DNA from: Onchidella celtica
Taxonomy: Eukaryota; Mollusca; Gastropoda; Systellommatophora; Onchidiidae
DNA length: 64,000 bases
Direction: 5' to 3'
NCBI GenBank assembly: GCA_963931925.1
Contig: OZ007570.1
Span: 37,605,120 to 37,669,119 of the forward strand
The notes beneath the pieces are model-generated. The model worked only from the letters and a program-made list of their open reading frames with translations. It was not told the origin of the DNA and did not search any database. Each line of letters opens with the position of its first letter. Within the stretch, counting starts at the first letter, position 1. Shown here one piece after another: positions 1-9,582 of this stretch. Made by a program: the position numbers and the translations under genes.

Positions 1-2215
1 AAGGTGCGTGTAAACAGAAAAGGAAGCCGTTAGAGAAGGAACAAGATGACAAATATTCGTTTCCAAATTAATTTGAACGCTTGGATCGTTGACCGCAGAT
101 ATTTATTTATTTACTTATCTATTTATTCATTTGCAGATAATTCCATAGGTTTACATTTTTTTCTGAATATTTTTCGTCGAAACTACCCTCAAATTATGGC
201 GCAGTGTTTACGTAGTGTCATTTGTGAGGCATAACTGAAGTGGTGGAAAGCGAACCTCCGTTTGATCGCCTGTGAAGTCAAGCCAACCAGCTCATCTCAA
301 GAACAAGTGTTTGTATTAAATAAACAACTTGTGAGCCAGGGAAACCTATTCCACTGAGATGTCGAGTATTCAAAATTTTTGGCTGATGAAGCTGTGATTG
401 ATGCTATAATAATGATGTTGTTATTGCTCCGTAATTTGCATCTTTATCAATATGAAAAGTAATCTGTGGTTTTTCTTCTTGTTCTTCCTCGTCTCCTAAT
501 CCCTTATTTACTTCGTTATTTGTCTGTTAGCTCTGTTCTGCTCTGCTCTTTCTCTCTGGCGCTCTCTCTCAGCACTTCCCCTTTCTCGCCCTCTCTCCCT
601 TTCTCTCCCCTGCCCTCTCTCTTCCTGTGTCTCTGTTTATCAGTAAATCTCTCTATGTGTCTATCCGTCTCTGTTTCTGTCTCTGCTTGCCTCCCTCTCT
701 CTCTCCTCCACCTCCTCTCCTCTCTCTCTCTCTCTCCTCTGTGCTACCGTATTGAACCACACCCAAGAACATCTTGCTTGGGAGCAGGGCAACCCAAATG
801 AACTGGCAAAAATTCGAAGTTAAAAAAATTCTCCTGCACTTATCGAACTGCAGCTGGTCTTCAAAGCCTACGCCCTCTTGTCACAGGTAGGGGCACAGTG
901 ACTGACTCTTAAATTTAACCTCTTAAAATTGGCAAATCCGTTATACTTTTTGACCGCTTCCGCAAACAGACGGTTCTCAAATTTCAATCATTTCCCCAAA
1001 ATTCAGTTTCTATAAACAAATCGTAAAGGAAATAAGCCCGATAGAGCATTGGACCATATTTATTTTGCTTCGGTTTTCATGTGAGTATAGATTATGGAAT
1101 TCAACTGGATCTCTCACACTAGCAGCTCTAAAAAAATAATAAAAAGCCCACTTTCGCCAGTTGATTCCCCTGAAATTCTAGTCTCAGTCAAAACCGACGC
1201 AAGAAAACTTGACTCAGTGCAATCTGAACTAGCTTAAAGAAGTCCCATGCGAGATAATTTTTGCTCTTTTCAATCAACATTCTTCCTATCTTTTTGCACA
1301 ACAATATTGTAATCATTAAGAGAATGTGGAAGAAACAAAAGGGAAGGCAAAGAAAAATAAACTGATATTGTTTTCGGGTCTTTTCTGCGTAATCATCACA
1401 ATTTTTGATGCTAAAGCCAAAGGACTATAAGACAGGGGTTTTGAATGCCTGAATGTTGGACAATCGTTTCATCATTAAAAAAAAAAATTAAGTACAGAGG
1501 TGGCAAATTAATAATAATGATAATAATAAAAAGTGAATGTTGCTGAATTTCACGTAAAAATAATACAGAAGCAATTTTTAAAAAATGGAAGACAAAAGCT
1601 TTCGGTCAAAAAGACTTTCAGTCAAAATAAAAATAAAAAAAATTAAAGAAAGAAAGACATTCAAAAAGTGACACGTTCCAGGATCTTTATAAAGGTGTAA
1701 ACAAAATTCTATAATAAGGCTGTTGCTTTACGGTCACAAAGTTTGAGGGAAACACAACAAACCGTGGGTAGCCACTAACTATTCTGGGAACTACCGCAAA
1801 GTAGAATCTTGTTTGGCCCTACAGTGCAAAGACATAGATTTCTATAATAAAAAACAACAGATAAATAAATAAATAAATAAAAACTTCTGTAGCCTGAAAT
1901 ATTTATTGAAAATGGTGAAATGATTGCAAAAACGCAAATATTTGTCAGGAGAAAGGATTTACTCCGCGGTCCAACATGTGTGTGTGTGTGTGTTTCCGGA
2001 ACGCTCCAGAAAGCAGACGCTGTCGCCACCGTCGAGCGATTTCTGTGGACGAGGTCACTGAGGGGAAACGTTTTCTTCAACCTGCAGGCTTGAGAAAAAA
2101 ACAACCCCCACAAAATCTGGACATCGCGATCCACGTCGCAGGAGTTGGCCCTAGTCTTAACTGTGACCGACATCCCAAAGGTCATGGGGCGAGAGGGCTT
2201 TTTAAATTATTTATT
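1..2215. other. No gene recognised
   Basis: AT-rich sequence with the CT-rich tract at 540-745 and a weak trace of repeat X (AAAACTTGACTCAGTGC near 1204). A (TG)7 lies at 1978-1990. Open frames are short and lack recognisable domains. Confidence 0.6.
540..745 (+). repeat. CT-rich low-complexity tract
   Basis: Pyrimidine-rich sequence dominated by CTCTCT and CCCTCTCT units. The long reading frame through it is an artefact of the composition. Confidence 0.85.
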
Positions 2216-3128
2216 TAAACTAGTTGAGGTCCCGGCCCTGCCGGGGATAAATCGGTTTGAATATTGGTTTCAGTTCTGGGTGGTTATTATGGACCTGCTT
2301 CATCTGGCCTGTTCCTATTTGTTTATTTTATTTTTGTTTGTTTGTTTTTAAATAAGTCTTACTGCTCTGCCTTTGTGGGTTGACACCCTGCGCATCCCGT
2401 ACAACTGCATGATTTGCGCACGGGTTAGTGTGTTTGATAGTGAACACATCGCAGGTAATGATAACGAAACCTTAAAATGGCGAACCATGACTCGAAATAG
2501 ATCTGAATGATGGCGAAACAATAAATTTCCAATAAAAAAAAACTACAGCGATTTGAGACTTGTATGCCTACCGATAGTACGTTTTTTAGGGGGCATGCTG
2601 CATCAGTGCATGCTAGATCTAGCTCTCACAGACACTACTGTGATTATGAATCGAATTCCGGGGCCGGAAGTGGAAAAGCGATTAACAAACAAAGAGGTCA
2701 TAGGTTAACGAACGTACAATTCGGATCAAACGCTCTCGCAAATTTACTGTTCCATTCTTATCGCATTATTGGAATAACTCACGAATCCCATAAGCTTTTT
2801 TATGCCTATGTACATAGGAACACTGGTCAGTATCGTACAATTGTGTGTGCCAAATTTCAGTTCAATACGTGCAGTAGTTTTTGAGTCCATAGGGAACAAA
2901 GGGGTTTTCTTACATTTTTTTTGTATAGATTTGGTATCGTTCTGCACGATAGCCAATGCTATTTCTTTACGGTTCACCGGCCGCCGCATGTAGTGTCCTG
3001 CTGTAGCGAGCTTCACCTTGGTACTGAATTTTAACTTTACAGTTTCCCGTCTGAACTCCAACACTAGTATGGGAATAAGGGGCGATGTCGATAACCCCTA
3101 ATAGTGCCAGGAAAATGCTGAAAAAAAT
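2216..3128 (+). repeat. CCGGGG-hairpin dispersed repeat, longest copy
   Basis: The head ACTAGTTGAGGTCCCGGCCC then TGCCGGGGATAAATC contains a GC-rich dyad. It recurs at 12286 and 51488. The 3' part has GTGCCAAATTTCAGTTCAAT and GTAGTTTTTGAGTCCATAGG near 2848-2893, sequence of a type often seen in animal interspersed repeats. I do not assign a class. Confidence 0.5.
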
Positions 3129-3594
3129 ATACGAGACTTAATTTAGGGAGCAGCTAGTATTTTCGTGTCACGGCGTATCGACAGCTGTGTTTGTGTTTAT
3201 TCCAACAGACCGGATGCTCACGATGCCTGGGAAATCCCCACGAAAGACGAAATAAAAGTTAAAATTTCGGAGAAGCGCACATTCTATGACGTCAAATGAA
3301 GAAACTAATACTGGGGTTCTAAATTAACTTGCTCTACTTCCAGCAGAAAGTTTACTGTTTACATATTTATCTCCCTGGAAACAGAGGCGCAGCCGAGTTA
3401 TTTACTGCACCCTACGCAAACCGCAAAATGGGTAGGTGGTGGGTGGAAGGGTCAGTGAGAAGAGCTGCGGAGTTTATTCGGTGCACAACTGTGGCAAATT
3501 GAGAACAAGTTTCCCAAACCTTGCATGTTTGTCTCTCTTGAAGCGGATAGCAAAATCAAAAGGAATACACACGCTGACATACGTTTGAAATACG

Positions 3595-3742
3595 ATGTGG
3601 CACTTATCAAGCTGTTTCACAGTTCCGATTTAATCTAACTCCTTATCATAATAACAGAATCCGCAAACGTTTAACGTCGAATTTCTCAGTTGTGCAAAAG
3701 GTGGAATTAGGACAAACAAGAACTAAGGTCCCGAAATTGTAT
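3595..3742 (+). repeat. 145-bp dispersed repeat, copy 1
   Basis: GTGGCACTTATCAAGCTGTT, AACTCCTTATCATA, CGCAAACGTTTAACGTCGA and GACAAACAAGAACTAAGG occur in this order. The same order is found at 13883, 21270 and 58852, always on the plus strand. No coding potential or known family is recognised. Confidence 0.75.
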
Positions 3743-3927
3743 CTAACAATAATAACAATAATAATACATTTCAAACCACTTCATAAGTTACACGTGTATA
3801 ACTGATCAACTAGTTAACCAATTAATTAAATGAACATACAGAAATACAGTTACTTGTCTAATTAAAAATAGTTTGTGGGCGAAAAGCAAATGGACATACA
3901 TAATTTACAGAATCTCGATAATGCCTT

Positions 3928-4130
3928 ATAAGCTGGGTTTTAATTGTACGGAAACGAAAACAGCCACGGAACCGCAAAAATTATCAAGTAGTAATAAGAA
4001 AGAGTATTTGCATGCATTATGGAAACGGCGTTTTCCTACCATTAAAAACGTTCTTTCTATTTCACTATTTGAAAGATTTTTGGTGTTTCCGTTGCAGTTT
4101 CAGTTTCCGTACATACGAAAACTTAGCGTA
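3928..4130 (+). mobile_element. GTACGGAAAC MITE, copy 1
   Basis: The left end AAGCTGGGTTTTAATTGTACGG-like sequence is mirrored by the reversed right end AAGTTTTCGTATGTACGGAA. The middle shares TTCTTTCTATTTCACTA with the copy at 28688. No ORF is retained. Confidence 0.6.
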
Positions 4131-4315
4131 AGTGTGTGTAAGAGCTTTTATAAAGATAATAAATTTAATAAGTATGGCAAAGAATTCCTCTTCCGCTTGA
4201 TATAGGAGGAGAAGGATGATCTATAGGGAAATATGTGAGTGATTGGATGACTAGTTGAGAACATGTTTGAGTAGTCAATGAATGAGTGAATTAGTAACTA
4301 GCGATTAAACGAATG

Positions 4316-4535
4316 GGTGAGTGAGTGAATGAATCCGTGAGTGAGTGAGTAAGATAGTGAATGAGTGAGTGAGTGTGAGCGAATGAGTGAGTGAGCGAGT
4401 GTGTGAGCGAGCGAGCGAATGAGTGAGTGAGTGAGTGAGTGAGTGAGTGAGTGAGTGAGTAAGTGAGTGAGTGAGTGAGTGAGTGAGTGAGTGAGTGAGT
4501 GAGTGAGTGAGTGAGTGAGTGAGTGAGTGAGTGAA
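4316..4535 (+). repeat. (GTGA)n microsatellite
   Basis: About 50 units of GTGA, interrupted towards the left by GAAT, GAGC and GAGT variants and nearly pure from 4423. Confidence 0.95.
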
Positions 4536-4539
4536 CAGG

Positions 4540-5576
4540 AATATGGCTGAGTCAGTGAAAATAATAATGGTTATCAAAATGATAGAATAAATACATTTAC
4601 CTGACAGTAAAGTAAGAGCGAGAGCTCCAGCCTTGAAATGAGCTAATGAAGCTGCAGTGCCCCTTTTTCTAGCAACCCTCGCAAGGTGCGTCGGTTTTGC
4701 CTTTAGTCAGTGGTTCATGTGGGATGTGTAATCTTTGATAACACCCTGGGCTTGTCGTAACAGCAACTTAATAATCACCACAGTTCCCAATTCTACTCAG
4801 AACATCTGCAGATGCTTTGTACTCTTTCAGGTAAAAACGTTCCAAGAGATGAAAACTGAAATAATGACAGAAAATTATGTAGTTTCGTTATTACTAATTA
4901 AATTTATTATGATTCTTCTTCTTGTTTCTTTCACAAATTCTTATCATTTAGTTATTCATTTATTTATTTATTTATTTATGTATTGCTTGTTCATTTATTC
5001 AATTATTTATGTATTGCTTGTTCATTTACTTATTTATATTTATTTATTTTATTTTATTTTAGGTATTTTATATTTAGTTCTTTGTTTATCTAGCTATCTG
5101 TTTATTTCTTTATTTATTTATAATAATGAGAGCAAAAAACTTGATATAACTTGTAATAAGAACATTTTTGTTGTTTACATGTTATTTTTTCCCAGTAATG
5201 TTTGTCTAAACGCCAATGCTAATTTCGTTATCCATGTGCGCGAGTACACTCTCGCTTCTCTCAGCGTGTGTACTCAGACGATGACGAAATCGCAGCACGT
5301 TCCAGTGTTGGGAGCTTATCGAAGAATTTAGTGGCACCTCAAGCGAGAATCTGCAGTGCTAGGGAGAGGCACCGTTTTAAGACCGGCCATTCGCCGTCAA
5401 TTTGCACTCTCTAACCAGTCCAAACAACGATTGCCAGATTTTTAAACAAACACCAGCCTTTCTTTATGTTTCATTTCGAGACAAACATCGAAGGCTGTTA
5501 TTTGAATTTCGTTGTTGACATTTAGTAAAAGATCAGTTTTTGCGATATAATAATTGTGCCCATGACTGATAGTGTT
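4540..5576. other. No gene recognised; (ATTT)n-rich
   Basis: The 198-codon open frame at 4735-5331 is driven by TTTATTTATT low-complexity sequence (about 4955-5130) and has no domain signal. Nothing else is supported. Confidence 0.6.
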
Positions 5577-5872
5577 GGGGACAAGCTTGTCCAGAGGCAA
5601 GGTGCTCGCCTCTCATGCCGAAGGTACCGGGTTCAAAACTCGGCCGGTGCAGGCATGTTGGAACTTTGGGATTTTTCTCAGATTTATTTTTCTGGTCCCT
5701 GATCCTATTGGGGGGGGGGGGGGTAGGATCGAGTATCTAGTCTTCTCGGATAACTCCGAAAAAAATCGGAGGGCCCGTGTGCACGTTGCACACGTTAAAG
5801 ATACCTTGGCATTTGGAAAATGAAAAAGAGCAGGCCAAACAGGCCGCTGCCCGGGCAAAAATCAAACAAAAT
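5577..5872 (+). mobile_element. tRNA-derived SINE, family 1, near full-length copy
   Basis: The head has RNA polymerase III promoter elements: an A-box-like AAGGTGCTCGCCTCTC and a B-box-like GGGTTCAAAACTC near 5626. It is followed by a shared body (GCAGGCATGTTGGAACTTTG, then TCTTCTCGGATAA, then GATACCTTGGCA) and an end GCAGGCCAAACAGGCCGCTG with an A-rich tail. The same order recurs at 18132-18405 on the other strand and in two shorter copies. A G14 run at about 5709-5723 interrupts the body. Confidence 0.8.
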
Positions 5873-6155
5873 TCATCCACTCCCTCCCCTCCCCCCTCAT
5901 CTCCCACCCCCACCCCCAAACAAAAAACCGCCGACCGGCGCTGCACTGTGGCGACGACGTGCCTGCTCCAGTTGTAACTGGGTGTATTGACACAAAGGCA
6001 AATTTCCCAAATGGGATTAAACTAGTGTACAAATACAAATACAATTTTTTTTTTTTAATTTATGAAATTGAAATAGCAAATGGGACAAAAACTTCAGTTG
6101 AAAACTAAGCAAAGTGAGAAGACACCAGATGATTAGTTTGTTGTCTTGAGACTGT

Positions 6156-6222
6156 TAAGCTGTGTTTTCATGTGTACGGAGACGGAAACAGCAACCGAAA
6201 CGTCAAAGGCTCTTCGGGTAGT
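6156..6222 (+). mobile_element. GTACGGAAAC MITE, single end
   Basis: TTAAGCTGTGTTTTCATGTG followed by TACGGAGACGGAAACAGCAA matches the left end of the other two copies. The rest is absent. Confidence 0.55.
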
Positions 6223-6235
6223 TGTCACGAGCGAG

Positions 6236-6955
6236 TGAGCGAGGGTCAATAAGTGCGGGGAAGGGACTTGAAGCGTGCATGTTGTGAGTGAAGTTGAGGC
6301 GTAGTAGAGGCAAAATCTGAATAGTCAGATCACTGCAAGTTAAGAAGTCCAAGGAGACAGACGTGAGAAAGCAGTCGGGAGATTGTGTGTTTTCCAGTGA
6401 TGACTGGTAGGTTGAACTATGATTGATAATTATGGTGATTGATGTACTATGTTCTCCTATGACCATGATGTAAATAAGTTATATGTGAGGAATGTGAAAG
6501 TCATTGATTACTGTGTATAGAGATGTGCGCAATGAGCGATAGATGTAAGTTAGGATCATGGATTCGTAGCGAGTCTGAGTACTGTGTAATACGGTGGAGG
6601 TGTGTTACCGTAGAGAAGTGCAGATGTGTGGTGAGTGAAATGTGGACTATTGTGTGTACGCTTGATGGTTCGTAATGAGTGGTGAAGTGGATAGTAATTG
6701 TATGGTGTTATACAGATGTAATGTTATTTCTATAGGTGCCGGGGTCGGGCAGAGAAGCCACCCGCGGTGAGAGGACTTGTGCCGGGATCGGGCCGTGAGG
6801 CTACCCGTAGTGAAGAGACTAGCACAGGGGATAGGCCAGCATAAGGAATTGCTTGGGTTGGGCAGAAGGCTACCCACAGGCCTGCCTGAGTGAAGCTGTC
6901 GCGCAGGACAGCGGGAGCACATGAGTCGTGGCAGTCTGGCCACAGACAGGGACGT
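6236..6955 (+). other. G/T-rich unassigned stretch with three degenerate 43-bp repeats
   Basis: From 6737 three imperfect copies of a GCCGGGGTCGGGCAGAGAAG, CCACCC-GGTGA unit follow one another (near 6738, 6781 and 6868). The sequence before them is GTGA-rich with no coding features. Nothing else is supported. Confidence 0.4.
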
Positions 6956-7315
6956 TGTTATTGAAATGTTAATGTGCTATTAAGATGTTACTGTGCTATT
7001 GAGATACTAATGTGCTATTGAAATATTAATGTGCTATTGAAATATTAATGTGCTATTAAGACCTCGAGGGGAGATTGAGATACGGAGATTAGGTGAGCAG
7101 GAGCCAATAAGAGAGGCCAGCAAGTAGTATATATATGGATGTGAGGCTGAGGCCAGAGCATAGTTAGGAAGTAACTACCGGGTTGTGGACCCGGAGAAGA
7201 ATGAATGTTGGGAATACTCTCACGGGCACGAATTTGAAGACAATGATCTCATTACATCTAAATGACGTCGTTGTGTAAGTTTAAACGTAATCTCGAGCAT
7301 TGGCGAGATTGAAAC
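6956..7315 (+). mobile_element. Possible solo or orphan LTR with adjacent primer-binding-like site (fossil)
   Basis: A 344-bp segment runs from TGTTATTGAAATG to CTCGAGCA, with a CCAAT motif at 7104 and a TATATATA box at 7128. It is followed directly by TTGGCGAGATTGAAAC, which resembles a retroelement primer-binding site. Short 19-22-bp repeats of TTAATGTGCTATTGAAA type fill its first 110 bases. No second LTR or internal coding region is seen, so the call and family are uncertain and the element, if real, is a fragment. Confidence 0.3.
7101..7136 (+). promoter_or_regulatory. CCAAT/TATA promoter-like module
   Basis: GAGCCAATAAGAG at 7101 lies about 20 bases before AGTATATATATGG at 7126. The arrangement resembles a core promoter. 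No host exon follows that I can recognise, so it may belong to the LTR-like segment around it. Confidence 0.3.
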
Positions 7316-8265
7316 AAGTCTATCTCACTAGTTCGGACGGGAAGAAACTGTCTTGAGTCTGCCAGCGGATAGAGAGACCTCCCGCACTGCGTCAAAGCAG
7401 AAGGAAAATAGACTTGATATTGTGATATTAGTATTTTACCCTGATAAACAGTTTATTCGCTTTTCTCAAAACTATGAAAAACGAGATTAGGTCTTTATCC
7501 TACCGTAGTGACGAACCATGCTCGTATCATTGCAATGCTATTTTTCTTCACTGTGCTGTGATTATTGTTAGTAGAGAAGTAGTTTAAAAAACATTCTCTC
7601 TCCTTCTTTCATAACTGAATCCACTTTACAACCAAAGCATTCGATCGTTTCGTACCAGGGATGGTAAAACTGCCTAAGCCGTCTAAACAAGAGTGCAAAT
7701 GTACTTGGAAACAATGGACATTTTATTCAGCACAAAACACTGTACATTCTCATCCGGGGAGTTGAGACACAAGCATGAGCATTGTCTATTCTGATCCGAG
7801 TGAAGAGACACAGACGTGAGCACTTCTGACAATCTCTGAATTATAACTTTACAACGAACAATACCAGCATGCAATGAAACATAAAGTACATATTATATTG
7901 TGTCTATTTTATCTCGATCAGGATTAACATAGATTTTCTCAAAACATGCCTGGTTGGATTTGTGTCAAATTTTGCAAATTCCCACATTTTCTTGCTAAAA
8001 CTTGCGGGACTGGTGTTTTATTTGTAAGATTGGAGCAGATTTACGCCAAAGCACACCTGTCCAATTAGATCAAATTATTAAAAAAATAAAATATTTCTAG
8101 GGTATCAATCTTTGTTAAAACAATGAATTTACACCTTGTTTTAATTTCAATATTGTAGAATTCATTATACAGTTTCTTGTTGTTTCTCACGCGGGCTTTT
8201 CGAAATGCAAAGGTTGTTGCTGTTATTGTTGTTGTCGCTTTTATTATTATTTTAACCCAGCCATA
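7316..8265. other. No gene recognised between LTR-like segment and Ginger element
   Basis: Unremarkable AT-rich sequence. A short TCTATTCTGATCCG/CATTCTCATCCG near-repeat with GAGACACA lies at 7744-7825. Confidence 0.6.
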
Positions 8266-8269
8266 CATA

Positions 8270-8519
8270 TGTCGTGCCTAGATCCTGAAAATGCCTAAGT
8301 TCTTGAATTAGGCAGTCTTATGCCTAATTCGTGAAATAGGCAACAGCTGTGCCTAACTTGTGAAATCAATGTTAAATTTTGCCTAGATTGTGAAATTTCA
8401 TGTTTTAGGCTGCCTAAGTCATGAAATTAGGCAAATTTTCATTTTAGGCACGACTACTCAACAATTTAGGCAATAATGTCTTCAGAGTAGGCAAAATCCT
8501 TGCCTAATGTGTCAAATCA
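8270..8519 (+). repeat. Ginger left terminal inverted repeat, hairpin array
   Basis: Two hundred and fifty bases are repeated inverted at 11304-11553. The repeat is built from successive imperfect palindromes of the form GCCTAA-n-TTAGGC, spaced about 20-30 bases apart, for example starting at 8291, 8322, 8344 and 8409. Such internally repeated motifs are often transposase-binding sites (inference). Confidence 0.9.
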
Positions 8520-8637
8520 TCCGCCTGCGTGCGCGTCTCTCACTACATTGCGTGATGTCCAAAAATAGAGAGTGAACACTTCCTCAGTCAATACTACACA
8601 TCAGCACCTGACTTGTCAGTGTTAGCCAAATCCAGCC

Positions 8638-8850
8638 ATGGAAACTGAAAAGTTACAATTTCGTCTTCGTTTTGAGGAGCATCTTGAAAATGGAGGCTAC
8701 ACCAAATTCTGTTTACCGGACCAGGAAACATACCAAGACATGATTGACCAGTTAAGTGGTGCAGTTTCCTGAAAAACACAGAAGTCTGTATTACCTGAGA
8801 AAAAAGTTCGAGATTATGGAAGTAGGAGGATTACAGAAAATCATCAAGGT
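8638..8850 (+). pseudogene. Ginger transposase 5' coding segment (N-terminal domain)
   Basis: From an ATG just inside the left inverted repeat the sequence encodes METEKLQFRLRFEEHLENGG and the following residues, then in a second frame FPEKHRSLYYLRKKFEIMEV and GGLQKIIK up to a GTAAGC donor-like site at 8851. The N-terminal helix pattern and the RSLYYLRKKFE block resemble the start of KRBA2-type integrase proteins. The change of frame means this segment is damaged. Confidence 0.55.
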
Positions 8851-9023
8851 AAGCCTTAAATACTGTACTATTTATTCCCTATTTGGCACATATATAACAG
8901 TACACACATTCACACACAAATACTCACACACACAGACACACACACACACACACACACTTACACTCATACACACACAATAACACACTCATGCGTGCACATA
9001 CACATACAGAGAGAGAGAGACAG

Positions 9024-9080
<57 letters not shown>

Positions 9081-9218
9081 TTAACAACACGTTCCAGTAC
9101 AACACTCGCGCATGTGTCAATGTTAGTGTGTTTGTTTACTTTGTTTACTATTGGCGTGCTGTTGGGCTAAATTGAGAGAGAGAGAGACAGTAGTAGTAGT
9201 AGTAGTAGTAGTAGCAGC

Positions 9219-9257
<39 letters not shown>

Positions 9258-9344
9258 TATAGTAGTAGTAATTAACACGTTCCATTGCAATATTATTTGT
9301 TCTCTTTCTTTCTCTTTCTCTCTTTCTCTCTCTCTCTCTTTCTT

Positions 9345-9380
<36 letters not shown>

Positions 9381-9429
9381 TCCCTCCCTCTCTCTCACAC
9401 ACACACCCACACATTTTTTTTCTTTTCAG
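8851..9429 (+). other. Probable intron of the Ginger transposase, made mostly of microsatellites
   Basis: GTAAGC at the left and a TTTTCTTTTCAG acceptor at the right bracket 579 bases. These consist almost wholly of (CA)n at about 8904-8990, (GA)n at 9010-9078, (GTA)n at 9190-9262 and (CT)n at 9300-9398. After the acceptor, coding resumes with LRKNPDVGIQYLLPKLEIFD and an HHCC zinc-binding pattern. Short copies of a TTAACA-CGTTCCA sequence occur near 9081 and 9272 inside it. Confidence 0.5.
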
Positions 9430-9582
9430 CTCAGGAAGAATCCGGATGTCGGCATCCAATACCTTCTGCCCAAGTTGGAAATTTTCGATGCTCTGTGGGA
9501 TGCACACCTGTCAACTGGGCATGGAGGTGAGAAGAAGATGAGGTTCTTCATTGCTGACAAGTAGGACAATGTGACTTAGAAG

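Noticed and set aside
466-801. 111-codon open frame
   Set aside because: It is generated by a CT-rich tract read as Leu/Ser repeats and has no domain or splice support.
4305-4577. 90-codon minus-strand frame of Thr-His-Ser-Leu repeats
   Set aside because: Translation of the (GTGA)n microsatellite.
4735-5331. 198-codon open frame that looked membrane-like
   Set aside because: Its hydrophobicity comes from (ATTT)n low-complexity DNA, and there is no conserved motif or splice structure.
5577-5660. tRNA gene
   Set aside because: The pol III boxes belong to a SINE head that recurs with the same downstream body, and no cloverleaf with intact acceptor stem was found.
8270-8519. TTAGGC runs in the Ginger ends as telomere repeats
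   Set aside because: The hexamers are spaced and in alternating orientation as hairpin arms, not in tandem.
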